Below, in pieces: positions 12,601-23,911 of a DNA stretch of 64,000 nt. The stretch spans positions 11,210,758 through 11,274,757 of the forward strand of contig NC_037600.1 of NCBI RefSeq assembly GCF_003073045.1, read 5' to 3'. The notes under the pieces were generated by a model. That model was not told the origin of the DNA, made no database searches, and worked only from the letters and a program-made list of their open reading frames with translations. A program made the position numbers and the translations under genes. Positions within the stretch are counted from its first letter, which is position 1; every line of letters begins with the position of its first letter. This DNA comes from Pomacea canaliculata (taxonomy: Eukaryota > Mollusca > Gastropoda > Architaenioglossa > Ampullariidae).

Positions 12601-13952
12601 TTAAGGCGGAGGTCAAGGTGGAGGGCTCACTCCACGCCCAATATTTTACTAATAAGATAAAAATATCAGGTATTTATATGTAGGTGCTGATACTGCTCGC
12701 AAAGGAACTCATTAGCCTTGAAGTCGGTAGTCGAGTCGGGGTACTGGTGACCTCATCCAACAACCTTCACCTCTACATCAACGGACAGGACCAGGGCGTT
12801 ACAGCAGAAAATGTTACACAACCTTGGTTTGCTGTCTTTAGTATTTGCAGTTCAGTGAGTAAGGTAAGAGTTAATGTTAATACAAACACCACAGGCAGAC
12901 ACTGACACTGACAGAAGAAAACAAACATAGATCGGTGGGTGTCTCAGTGCCCAGTGAAATTTTTTTTTACTCCATTTGTTGTTGTAATAGTTATTTTCTT
13001 TTAACTTCTTTTTCTTTTTTCTATGCACGATCCTTAATGTATATATGTTTTCAACCAAACACTGTATCTTAAAGATTACTTTTACTAAAGAACGTCATGC
13101 AGGGTTGAAAACACAAAACATAAATACATAAACACATGAATCACTCTGTATCTATTTATATATTCTACACTATCGCACAGTTTTCTTAATTAACTAGGAC
13201 ACCTTAGGTAACAGTCTCAAAAGCTTGGGTTTTTTTTTTCAAAACCAAAAAATTCCAATGTCCGATAATGGATATCGATCCGCTAATTAGCTTTCACAAA
13301 CTATAAACTACTTTCACTCAAGATGTCCGCCACGTGTAAAATCTCAATATTCCTTGAAACAAATGAGCCTCGGTCTGCAGCTCCAGTAGTTTCACCTGTT
13401 ACAACTAAGAGGGAGGTGGAACCTTTGTAATATTTGTAATATTTCGGTGCGGTTCTTTTGTCAACTTTGGAAGTTGGGCATGTAGTTCCTTTATTTCCCC
13501 CATTGGCTGAACAAGAAACTACATTCTTCCCGACTCTTTCCTTCACAAATTTCACACACTCTTTCTAACCTAAAGGCCTATTATTAAATGCCTTAAATGA
13601 GTTTACAGTGAATACTAGTCTCCATACTAAACAATGGTTAGTTACCTGGTCTTACAGTCACAACAACACACTACACAATCGTAACCAGTCGAGTTCCTGA
13701 CACAAACACACTTTATATCACACAGAGGAGTTTGGGATTGCCTGGTGATACCATGAAGGTGTCTAGAAAACTGCAGTTAATGAGTAATAAAGAGAATACA
13801 CTTGTCTTACCTATTGCCTGGAGTTTATTTTAGTAAAGTTGACATTTGTACAAGCGTTTGTTTGTTTGATAAGTAAAGCACTAAGCTTTGTACCTGCTGC
13901 TCTGTTGTCTGTTTTACAGGTGACAGCCCTTCCTACATCTCGGAGAACATAA
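7744..13952 (+). CDS. Copy B: RING/B-box/coiled-coil/NHR protein, intact, 530 aa
   Basis: Putative cytoplasmic E3 ubiquitin ligase of TRIM-like build. Exons: E1 7744-8811, E2 9892-10050, E3 10857-11009, E4 12684-12863, E5 13920-13952; all joins are phase 0. RING residues 9-48 are C3HC4 (C9, C12, C24, H26, C29, C32, C45, C48) with the E2-contact Trp at 36. B-box 1 is residues 89-125 (C89, C92, C101, C104, C109, C112, H116, H125). B-box 2 is 146-177 (C146, H149, C158, H161, C166, C169, H174, C177). A coiled coil spans about 190-290, and the NHR covers residues 357-525. The start is the ATG of MAEPHERE, shared by all copies; an upstream in-frame ATG at 7711 is not conserved. AATAAA lies at 13982. 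The introns hold a hAT MITE and an LTR-like insertion. Substrate unknown. Confidence 0.88.
9571..9605. repeat. (AC)n microsatellite in intron 1 of copy B
   Basis: About 17 uninterrupted AC units. Confidence 0.9.
10342..10785. mobile_element. hAT-type MITE, 444 bp, in intron 2 of copy B
   Basis: The ends are CAGTGATGCCCAACC and, inverted, CAGGGATGCACAACC. The 8-bp target duplication is CTTTAGGG (10334-10341) and CTTTAGTG (10786-10793). The empty site is seen in copies D and E (CTTTAGTG followed by CAAATAG). The body is GC-rich near the ends (GCGGGCC repeats). No transposase; an open frame across it is not a gene. Superfamily assigned from the CAG start and 8-bp duplication. Confidence 0.85.
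11219..12193. mobile_element. LTR-like insertion (probable solo LTR), 975 bp, in intron 3 of copy B
   Basis: Alignment to intron 3 of copies D and E shows extra DNA here only. It starts TGTAA and ends TTACA (TG...CA, 5-bp inverted ends), with an imperfect 5-bp duplication CTGTA/CGGTA. Inside, two roughly 180-bp-spaced similar segments begin TCACTTGTAT (about 11530 and 11707). No coding capacity is recognised. The LTR identity rests on the ends and duplication only. Confidence 0.5.
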
Positions 13953-14668
13953 AGAATATCAGAGAACAAGAAGGCTGAGAGAATAAAACTAGAATATTTT
14001 TGTGATTTAGGATGACACCAACCTGGACGTTGATATTACCAATGAGAGCTCCAGTGAATTGTTTTCATCAATGTGATTGCTATCCAAAACAAGAATGGTT
14101 CACATTGCATGTGTATATGACTATTTCCAGTTGAAAGACATTAAGAAATAAGAAAAAGTGGATGAGCTACCTCCCCCTCCTACACAAACACATAAAAAAA
14201 GGGAAAACTTTTTAGCATGAACAGGAGTGAGATGATATATTAATTTAGCAAATATAATTTATTGTGTCAGCACTACGAAAGTATACTCATACTTGCTGCT
14301 GTCAATTAGTTACTTGTTAAATAACTTAAATCGACCTTTGGCTTCTGGTTGTGTTCATTAATTTTGAAAAAAAGGCTGTTCAAAAGTTACTGTTCATCAA
14401 CAATTAAAATAATCATCCGTTGTGATTTGCTCCTGCTACCCAATAAGTAAAATTCTTACTTACAGTGTCTGTGTCTCTGCGTGAAGAAAATGTCTCTATT
14501 CATTTTATTAAAAAAACTTTCCATACTGAGTAGGTATATTAAACACTTTCAGGAGGCAATGAGTCATAGCTCGCATCTTAATGTTTTGCTTTAGTTTAAC
14601 GCAATGTTGTAAAAAAAAAAAATGAGTGAAATGCACAGGAGACAGTACAGTAGTTGTAAATGTACTGT
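13953..14668. other. 3' UTR and 3' flank of copy B
   Basis: Aligns to the 3' flanks of copies D (31638-32070) and E (43608-44130). Landmarks are ATATCAGAGAACAAGAAGGC and AATAAA (13982), then AGTTGAAAGACATTA, then GGCTTCTGGTTGTGTTCA. No gene. Confidence 0.6.
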
Positions 14669-15720
14669 ACGGTGACTTGCAATCACTTCTGTGGAAAGCT
14701 GCTGAACTGTGTTGTATAGTGGCGGTAGTACGACTGTGTTTATTGTGTGTCTTCTTCTGGTTCAAGAAAAGATAAAATGTCCTCTAATAGGCGACCAAAG
14801 GAAATAAAAAGAGCAGACGGAACTGGTAATAACGATATTATGTTGAGAAGTGCTGCTCAAACACTACAAAGTTCAAAGGATGACATCAAATTTAACCGTC
14901 TGTTAGTCTCAGAATAAACTCGTTAATAGGAAATAGACTTTAGAAATTCCTTCAAGATAATAATGTGCATCTATCTAGGTTTGTTTTCTTAAGCGCGGCG
15001 TCACAGAGACTTGTGTTATTGAGATACTCAGGTGTGATTCTAACAAGACAACAAAGCGACTCACATTTCAGTTATCTGACACATCGATGAGCTAAGATGT
15101 TTAACTGATTTCTTGGCGATTTTGTCAAAACATTGTTTTCAGTTTGCACTTACTAAAGATGTGTTTTCCTGTTTATTTGGTTTTAATATGTCGGCTGAAA
15201 ACTATGGTTAATGTGTGAAGCCTATTCTTTGTCTTAGAAACACAGTCCGATAATACCACGGACGTGTATAGGTGGACTGCTGTCTGTCTGCCGGGACCAA
15301 GGCTAACACTCTTGTAAAGCTGTCCACTGTTAGTCTCGACGAACCGTAACAATGAATATTACTTAACCGGAAGTTTTGTATACAGCAGCCTCGTTGTAGT
15401 AGTTAACTAGAAAAAAACGTCACATGGCTAATGAATCAACAATGCTTACTCATATAGTTTCAAATGCTTGTAAGCCACCATCATTGTTAGTAGATGTCGA
15501 TCCTTTTCCTTCTGTAGCCAAAGTCACGTGGTAGTTGTAAGGTATCCCCACGATTCTGAGATAAGATAAACACACTGAGTAACCTGGGTGCTTTGTACTG
15601 TACTGTGCCAACCTCTGTGTTACTGATGTCATCACGTGACTTTTTAAATAGACACTAGAACTCCATGTGTGATGGAATGAATATAGCGACTCCACATTCT
15701 GAGACATCCTAAAGCAACAA
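14669..15720. repeat. Conserved spacer block (paralogous to 57960-58830)
   Basis: The two blocks share long near-identical stretches, for example GGTGACTTG, AGCTGCTGAACTGTGT, GATGAGCTAAGATGTTTAAC and GTAGATGTCGATCC. On the minus strand 15450-15560 contains a possible exon (see findings). There is no + strand gene. Confidence 0.6.
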
Positions 15721-16400
15721 TGTTTAGTTGGTTTCTTACTTACTTTGTAAAATTATCGCTTTTTGTGATTGTGTATGCTACAGATGTCTACTCCTGCTTT
15801 GTTTTAATATGTGGGCTGAACATAGGTTATATATTATAGATTAACGCCATCTGTTGGCTTTTGACCCTGTAATCGATTTTGTGTTTTAATATTTAGTAAA
15901 ACTTCAAGAGACTAGCGTGTATGTTAAAGAAACTCGTTATAAATAAAATCTAATAATATTTAAATTTCTATATCGTTTACTTGTATTTTCTTCTTACACT
16001 TGTATTCTTTACTACAGGACGGATTGACAGCACAAACAGACACGTGGCCTGCCTTTAAAAATGTTTATAAAAATTGATTTTTTGAATCACTCTTTTCTGA
16101 GATTTTCATCAACTGTAAACAGAAGCGTAGAAGTTGTTAGATCCGTATATATCAACCGAAACTTAGATGTAGAAATAACGATACACAGGCAACGACATGC
16201 GCAGACTAAATGATATTTCCGCTTGTATTTTCAAGTATATATATATAGCTATTGTCTCACATAGTGACATAAAGAATGTACCTTTCTTAATTTTTTTATA
16301 CATTCTTACATATTTTAATTTTTATATTCTTTGGGTTTCTTCAATTGTAGGCATAAATTAAAAAAAAATATTCTTCAAAAGAACTAAAATGTAATCACCT
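15721..16400. repeat. Spacer block shared with 24000-24480
   Basis: From about 15915, AACTCGTTATAAATAAAATC and the following roughly 450 bp align to 24020-24480. AT-rich, no gene. Confidence 0.55.
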
Positions 16401-17430
16401 GTGCGTTTGATGTTAACCGCCAGGCAATACAGAGAGTCTAATATTTCATGAAATTGTTACTGTCCTTAAGTTCCTGTCTGTTGTATAGCCGACTACAACT
16501 CAAATGTTAGACTTTAGTAAAAAGAAAAGGCTTATATGTTGTTAGGAACAGGGGGTTGTTGCCCCTGTCTGTTGTTAGGGATTATTGCCCTTACCAGTAT
16601 GAAAGTGTGTTTGCTGCGTCGTAGTATCGCGTCAGAACCCGACGTCATTTTATGACGTAATTTTAGATGGACGTAGCGTGAAAATTATTTGGAAGAGAGC
16701 AGACGGCTGTGAGAAGTGAAGAGAGGCGGACTGAAAGTGTGGAGTGTCCGCTTTGGATCGTGTGTGTTGATCCTAGAGAATTTATTCGTGGTGTTCGCTT
16801 TGGATCTGGTGTGTCGATCCCAGAAAATATATTCTTAGTCGTCGACTAGGTGTCTGCCAAGTCAGCACTTACTATTATTAAGTATCGGAACGTGTATGTG
16901 GTTTCCTCTAAAAGTTTTGTCTGTGGATATCAGCCAAGTGTTGTCAAGACTGCACAACTTCTGGACCAGGGAAAGGGAGGAGTTTACCAGGACGTTTTAT
17001 TTTTGGTTGCACAGACGTTCTCTTCAGGCAGTGCGGTGAGTAACTAAGACTTTAACGAAATATTCAAAACATGTCAACTTTTATTTACAGGCCGCGGCGT
17101 GGAAGACCTACAGACTTTATTTATATATATAGTTCATAGTATTGTGTGTGTGTGTGTGTTTAATGTTGATTGATATAAAAGTTTTGTTGCCCACGACAAA
17201 TCTCTGTGATTTGTGAATGAAAGAACACGTAAGGAGACGTGTGCGTACAGTGAGTGCGAGTGGTGTGAAAGTGTGAATTAAACGCGTCCCTGACACAAAG
17301 GTGAAATACTCTTTCCAGAGAGTGAATTTTTTCTATTTGTTCCTCTATTTTCATTTTCACATTGCACTTTTTGAGGTACTGTAGTAACCTAAAAGCAAAG
17401 ATTAAAATGTTTCATTGAGTGATAGATTAA
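16401..17430. other. About 1 kb present between B and C but missing between C and D
   Basis: The flanking DNA is continuous in the C-D spacer, so this is an insertion here or a deletion there. It holds two CRE-like sites (CCGACGTCATTT and ATGACGTAAT near 16640-16660), a direct repeat (CCGCTTTGGATC and TCGCTTTGGATC), a TG run at 17143-17159, and a GTCCCTGACA end-like motif at 17286-17295. An LTR was considered, but no target duplication could be found. No coding gene. Confidence 0.35.
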
Positions 17431-18036
17431 ACAAGTCATCGATTCACTTGTTTTACTCCTTGAAATATTTTTTTGTACAAAAGTGGTTCTTTCTACTCTG
17501 ACATAATTTACTTAACAAAAGAAGTCTTCCTTCATATTTTAAATCAGCGAATAAGATATGTGTAGTGTTTCATGCTACTTAAAATCATTAATGGTGACAT
17601 TTTGTGAATGGAAAGAAGACTGTCAAGGGATGGTGCTGTAGGATAAACACTTTTTTTTAAATTCGTGAATTATGCTCTTTGTCTTTGGAAAGGGTTAGTG
17701 TCGTCTGCTACAAGGAGACTACAGTCAGAGAGCTTCATAAGCCCCGACCTTCGTAGATCACGTGTTTCTAACATCTTCTATTCTTATTTGCCAGGCTACA
17801 TCGCAACTTACCCACTATTATTCTCATTATGTGCAACAACATTACAGGTCGTGATAGATAATGTTTTCTGAACAAACCTCTAAATAAATAAATATAGGTC
17901 ACTGTATTTGAAGACAGATATTTTGTATGCATTATTGTTAGGTTTAAACTGTGTAGAGCGATTTCCTTACAATTCACAAAAAAAAAACCCAAGCAACAAA
18001 TAAGCAAAATCTAATTGTGTGCAAAATTATTTTAAC

Positions 18037-18221
18037 GGGAATTTCCAAATTAGTTGCTGTTTTTATAAATGTCACGTGACGTGCACAGACACGACCGGTC
18101 GTCGTAGCGAGAAACACTGAGTGAAAAAGTTCTCACTCTTGAGACTCAAGTACTCAGGTAGACCGTCGTCAGGCAGATTAAAGCCTCTACAAATTAAGCA
18201 ATTGTTTATCTAAAGGAGCAG
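18037..18221 (+). promoter_or_regulatory. Copy C promoter module: NF-kB-type site, CLEAR-type box and leader exon
   Basis: GGGAATTTCC (18037-18046) is a perfect kB decamer. GTCACGTGAC (18071-18080) is the full CLEAR/E-box palindrome. The core ACGACCGGTCGTCGTAGCGA follows at 18091-18110. The aligned block ends at GGAGCAG|GTGAGT, the presumed leader-exon donor (exon end 18221). The leader intron then runs about 1.1 kb to just before the ATG at 19329. Confidence 0.6.
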
Positions 18222-18937
18222 GTGAGTAAACTACCTGCTTACACTACTAAATGTCAGAAAATTGAGAAACATATCAGTCAGTGTGTCACCTACCCGACAT
18301 ATCTTGGAGAGTAGACGGTGACTTATGTAGGGTAGCCAGTGAGTAGTGACATTTATTGCTCCAGATGTTGAGTTAAGTTCTCACTTTGCTTTAGCAGGTA
18401 GTGACTTTTACAGAATAATAATAACAAGTAATCGAGCCCAGGTGCGGGATCATAAGTGTAGTGTAAGTTATCTTCCATTGCAGTTCGGTAACTGGTCTTG
18501 TATCTAAACCTCTCTGCTGCCACTAATCATTGTGTTCCAATTACCTCATTAAAAATATAATAAAAGAATTCCTGTAATCAGCTGAAATTCTGATATTGTC
18601 TTTAATGTCAAGAGACAGTCGTTTTATTTATCGTTCTATTCGTGATTCATTTCTTTTTCTTCTTCTTCTTTTCTTTCTACATCCAGAACATTTATTATGC
18701 AAGGCGCATGACTAAGAGAAAAACAATCAGCAATCGAATTAAAAAACCAACAAAAACAAAACTGCAGCAACAATCAACGATGTCTACTAAGCTCACATTA
18801 TTTTCTTCTTCCTTTCCTCTATTTCACATCTCATTAATCTTCATCTACGAAATTCAATATAGAGTTTATCCCGTCAAGTAAGAAAATAAAAAAGTTGTAT
18901 CACGTTTCAGTTTCATATTATCAGTAACATAGACTTA

Positions 18938-19135
18938 ATGGTGGCTCAGCCATACGAAAGACAACGTGCAGTGATCAACAATAAATCATCACTCTGCAGA
19001 TTTAACTATCTTGTCATCTCCTGTCTCGAGAATGTGTCATTTTTCCGACGTTAAGCTGTGTAGGTGTCCTATCATTAAACAGTGAAATCGAGGTACGTCC
19101 TGTACTCTTGACGCCCAGCCGACAAATTTCCTTTT
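18938..19135 (+). pseudogene. Decayed RING exon upstream of copy C
   Basis: Sits in the leader intron. It begins with an ATG (MVAQPYERQ) and aligns to the first 200 nt of E1, including the stretch around CATCTCCTGTCTCGAGAATG and the end near GACGCC. It is frame-broken and lacks the central RING cysteines and histidine. The same relic stands at the same place in D and F, so it predates those duplications. Confidence 0.65.
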
Positions 19136-19328
19136 AAATAAAATATTTATCTTTCTTCGATTGTACGCCTTTTCTTGTTTTTTGTTCCACTCGAGAGTAC
19201 CTCTTCAAAAACAGCGATGTGATTTTCCTAAATTTTTAACATTAAATTTTATTTTCCTGAGATAAACAGTAACCCAACACTACAAACTGTGTATTATGTT
19301 TAAATGTTTTATATCTTCATACTTCAAG

Positions 19329-22300
19329 ATGGCTCAGCCACACGAACGAGAGTGTGCCGTGTGCACGAATGACTTCACCACACCAAAGATTCTACCCTGT
19401 GGTCATCTCCTGTGTCGAGAATGTGTCATTTCCTGGATGGATTCCAAACCTGATGCCGGGTGTCCGCTGTGTAGATGTCCTATAGTAGAGCAGTCAGATG
19501 GAAGTTCGTCCGACACTGTTGACGCCCTGCCGACAGACTTTGTGATGGAAGCGCTGGTGGAGAGCGCTCGTGTGCTGAGTAAAGATCACCTTTGTTGTGT
19601 GTGTGAGGACGTCAGGGCGGACTTCATCTGTATGCAGTGTCAGGACATGTTGTGTTCAGCGTGTACAAAGGTTCACAGAAAACTTTCTGCAACCCGCAGT
19701 CACGATGTGGAGAGTGTCAGCACTGTGACACCTGAACGTCTGGCTGCCAGCCGCCCGGCACTGTGTGCTGACCACGGCGACAAACAGGCGGAGTTCTTCT
19801 GCCGCGAGCACCGCCTCGCTGTCTGCTCAGCTTGTAAGGCTAACAAACACACAGTATGCAGAAAAACAAACTATCTCGACAATGAAAAAAAGTCAGTTCA
19901 ACTTTCCCTTAACGACCTAACAAAGATTCTGGTAGAAGCGGAGCAGAAGCTAGAGCAGGCTATAGGTCAGGTGACGTCACGTCTACAGGAAGTTGAAGTC
20001 AGCGAAAAAGAAGACATGGCGCAGGTAGACAAGACATATGACAGTCTTCAAAAGTTGGTGGGAGATGTTTGTAACAAGTTGAAGGAAAACACTCGCAAGT
20101 CACATCTCCAAATGAGGAATTCATTACGTCACGTGAAGACTGGCCTTAGCAACCGTCTAGGGAAAGTGACGTCACACAAACACATTGTAACCCGAGTCAC
20201 GGCAGTGTCAACAAGTCCTGCACTGATACACATGACACAGGCTCTGACAGACAGGGTCAACAGCCTTGACCTCAGCGCCGACTTACAAGGAGAGGTGTGG
20301 GTGAAGCCCTTGTCTAGTGTAGAGTGCTGTCAAGAAGTTGTGAGACGGGTAGAAGGTGATCTCCTGATGTTAAAGCAGCAAAAGACAGACTCAGAGGTAA
20401 AAGTTTTTCATTTTTGTTATCTATTATTTTGTTTTTGTTTTTGTAACATTAAAACAGGTTTCTTGTTTCCTATTCATCTTTGTCTTCTTAAGAAACCTTT
20501 CTTTTCCCTTCCTTGTATTAGCAGCTAGTGAGAAAGAGAAAATAAGAGAAGGCTCTTATTAAATTGTTTCAGAGGACGCAAAGTATCTACACAGCAGCAC
20601 TAAATAATTGTCTATTACCTGTTCCTACAGCGGTCTAAGCAAACAGAGGAAATGTGACTGTTATATATCAAGATCCTGTTGTGACTGTTGTTTACAACTA
20701 AAAAAAAATGTCAGGACTAATATTGTAACTAGTAAAACCTCTGATCACAATGGTGCATATCCCATTTCCTTATAAAAACTTTAAAACAAAAAGATAAAAC
20801 ACACACACACAGAGTCTCTTGTATTTTTGTTAAATTTATTTCAGAATGCATGTTTTATTCAGTCATTAAGTTTAGAAATTTGTAGTAAAGTCATCTACTA
20901 ACCTTAAAATGTATTTCCTATGATAACACCGCCAGTAAATTCTTCAAATGAATGGAAAGGTTTATGTGTGGTATGTTGTGATTTAATGAATGGGAAGTGG
21001 ACTCTTGCGGACAAACTGTTTCCTAACAGTATGATTGCAAATCTCAACAGAAAAGAACTTATCAAATACAACTCATACCACTGATATTAAAACATTTCAG
21101 TTATTAAATACAGAATAATAATAATTGATAAGTTTATTTACTTATTTACTATTATTTATGATTTGCAATAAAACTTAATAGATGTTTACTATAGATCTGT
21201 TAATAATTTTTATGTACAAAAGAATATTATTTACAGTTGGTTGCACAGCCACCAGTCCTTGTGTTCCACGACAACTGCGGAATAAACATTCGTCTGACGA
21301 ACGGTAACAGGACCGCGGAGAAGATAAAACTGAGTACCATCCTTGACGGGGTGGTTGTGTCACGTGACCCTATGTTAGCGAACGTCTTGTATGAAGTAAG
21401 ATATTTGTCTAAAACTATGATGATGGCAACGATGATAATAATAATGACGATTAGTACTGCTTTAGTAAATCGGGCTTCAGAATAAAAATTAGTCTTATTC
21501 ACGTTTCTTTCTTTTACAGGGTACAGACATAAACAAAAATCATTCTGATTTAGTTTGTTTCCTTTTTTTCAAGATCGTTGATACCATTTGGATGAAAGCT
21601 TACTGAGGACGGATTGAGTAGTCTCAATACATACTTTCTCTGGTCACGCTTGTAGCTTTACTGAATGATTGACATTCTCTAGTGCACGTAGTCATTGTAA
21701 TAAGCTGTCACAGCTTGACATGTCATGACACTGGTATGTTGACGCAGGTCAGAGTGGACACAGTAACAGGTAGATACAACGCGCTATTTCTGGGTTTGAC
21801 AAGAATTTCTCCTGCATGCTTCACTGTGACACAGTGGCCTATAGTCGTGGATGACTCCGTTATCATCGGGCCCAGTTTGGTCAGCTACCAGCAGAAATTT
21901 GTGAGTCTTCATGTCTCTGAAAGCAGATGGCTTGTAGTTTTGTCTCCGTTGAAGAGATAAAGCTAGTGACATTCACTTATTTTCACTCTTTTATTACACA
22001 AAGAATGATTGAAGGTTTAGTGGGATTTTCTTTACCTTTCTAATGAGCCGGTAAAACTTAGCGACAACAATTAATTCCCAAATTTAAATTAAAATCTTTG
22101 CCTACTGTAAATGAAAAAAACTACATACATCCAGATATATAGAATGAGGCCAATAACAGAGACCTTAGACTAATGTGTATATGTTGACTTAGGTGAGACA
22201 TGATAAGTTATTTACGCGGTTTGATTTGTTTGACAGTAAATTTTATAAAAATTGTGGATAAAAGAATGCAAGTGTGGTAATAGCCTAGATTTGTAGACAT

Positions 22301-23911
22301 GCTATCTGAAGCCGAGAAATACCCCGTTTAGAGTAAGTACACTAAGGATTTTACTGACCTAAATGAATCAGGCCTTAGTCGTAAATCAAACATTTTTTAT
22401 ACATAATAAAATGAAATCATCCAGCTCATACCTAACATTTGTTGAAAGGTTTAAGCATTTATTATTGTACACAGTTACCAAAAAAATATTTGTGGAAATG
22501 TGCGTGCTAAAGTAAAGACAGGGGTCGAAGCGGGGTGGTATCTCCACGCCAAATATTTATCTAGAAGGTAAAAGTATCAGGTATTTTAATGTAGGTGCCG
22601 ACATCGCTCGAGAAGGTCTCAAGAAACTTCAAGTCGGGAGTCGAGTCGGGGTACTGGTGACATCGTCAACGACCTTCAATCTACGTCAACGGACAGGACC
22701 AGGGCATTGTAAGCAATGAATGTTACACAACCCTGGTTTGCTGTCTTTGCTATTGGCAGCTCATATAGCTAGTAAGGTAAGAGATACTGTTTATGACAAA
22801 CACCAAGTATTTAGGGTTAGACTGGTTAGCAACACACGAAGAAACCTGTCGTTCAATGGACCCTCAACGTAATGGTCTGGGAAGCGAAGTTACTCTTCTT
22901 TCCTACCGGAAATCTCAGAAATTCTCTGCAATAAATGAGCCTCGCTGACAGCTGGAGTAGTTGCACTGCTGAAAATGGGAGGTGGTAGAACCTTTGTAAT
23001 ATTTCGGTACGGTTCTTCTGTCGACTGAAACGTAGATAGCAGAATAATTCGTCTTCTTTCTTCAAGCGTGTCAGGGCATGTCGTTCCTCCGTTCTTCCTT
23101 CCTTGGCTGGGAAGGAATTACATTTTTCCCGACTTTTTTCTTTACAACCTTCACACACGTCTTTTAGGGAATGACTCAATTGAGTTTACAGTGAATACCA
23201 GCCTCCCTACTAAACAATGCTTATTTCCCTTGTCTTGCAGTCACGACAACACACTAGACCAGTGGTTCTCAAAGTGTAGTCCGCGGACCACTAGTGGTCC
23301 ATGGGCATAGGTCAGGTGGTCCGCTGCTGACAGTCGTCATATGGCAGCAAAGTGATATTTAAAGTGATTCATTATTCAAAGAACGTGGTAGGTAGTTTTA
23401 TGTCAACTTAATTATTACTTTACTACTATCACAGAAGAATAATTTAGTTTTGAATTGTAATGAAACGAATGCGGCAATTTAAATGTCAAATTCATAGTAC
23501 AGAGTGATTTTTAGGCCTTTGTGGTCCGCCATATTTTTTACTTAAGTACAATGGTCCGCGGTCCGAAATACTTTGGGAACCACTGCCCTACATAATCGTA
23601 ACCAGTCAGGGATGATTACTCTGGTTCCTAACATAAATGTACTTTATATGGCACAGAGGAGTTTAAGATCACCTGGGAGACTTTAACGGTGATAACGTCA
23701 AGGTGTCCAAAAAAATTGCATTTAATGAGTAATAAAGAGAAAACATTTGTCTTACCTATTTCCTGAAGTTGGCGTACAGAGGCTTATTAGCAATGTTAAC
23801 ACTTGTACAAATGATTGTTTGTTCTATAAGTAAAGCATTAGGTTCTGTACCTCCATATTGGACATATTGTCTTTTTTACAGGTGAAGCCCTTTACATCTA
23901 GAATGACATAG
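19329..23911 (+). CDS. Copy C: RING/B-box/coiled-coil protein with NHR truncated by frame-broken E4
   Basis: E1 19329-20396 (356 codons, intact RING, B-boxes 1 and 2, coiled coil), E2 21237-21395, E3 21748-21900, E4 22595-22776, E5 23882-23911; the splice sites are conserved. E1-E3 are open. E4 is 182 nt instead of 180 and carries several small indels relative to D (about -1, -2, +1 and +4). The frame is lost at once and a stop follows 21 codons in, at 22658-22660, giving about 481 aa with half an NHR. Skipping E4 would keep the frame (E3 to E5), but the domain would still be incomplete. The start MAQPHERE matches the other copies. Either a recent pseudogene or a product lacking a folded NHR; the intact RBCC exon leaves both open. 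Confidence 0.75.
23260..23585. mobile_element. hAT-type MITE, 326 bp, in intron 4 of copy C
   Basis: Ends CAGTGGTTCTCAAAGTG and, inverted, CAGTGGTTCCCAAAGTA. The flanks CACTAGAC and CCCTACAT are degraded copies of the CACTACAC found uninterrupted at the same place in copies B and D, consistent with an 8-bp duplication. No coding capacity. Confidence 0.8.

Noticed and set aside
16550-17295. Possible solo LTR (TGTTAGG ... CCTGACA)
   Set aside because: Ends are only roughly inverted and no 5-bp target duplication could be found on either choice of start.
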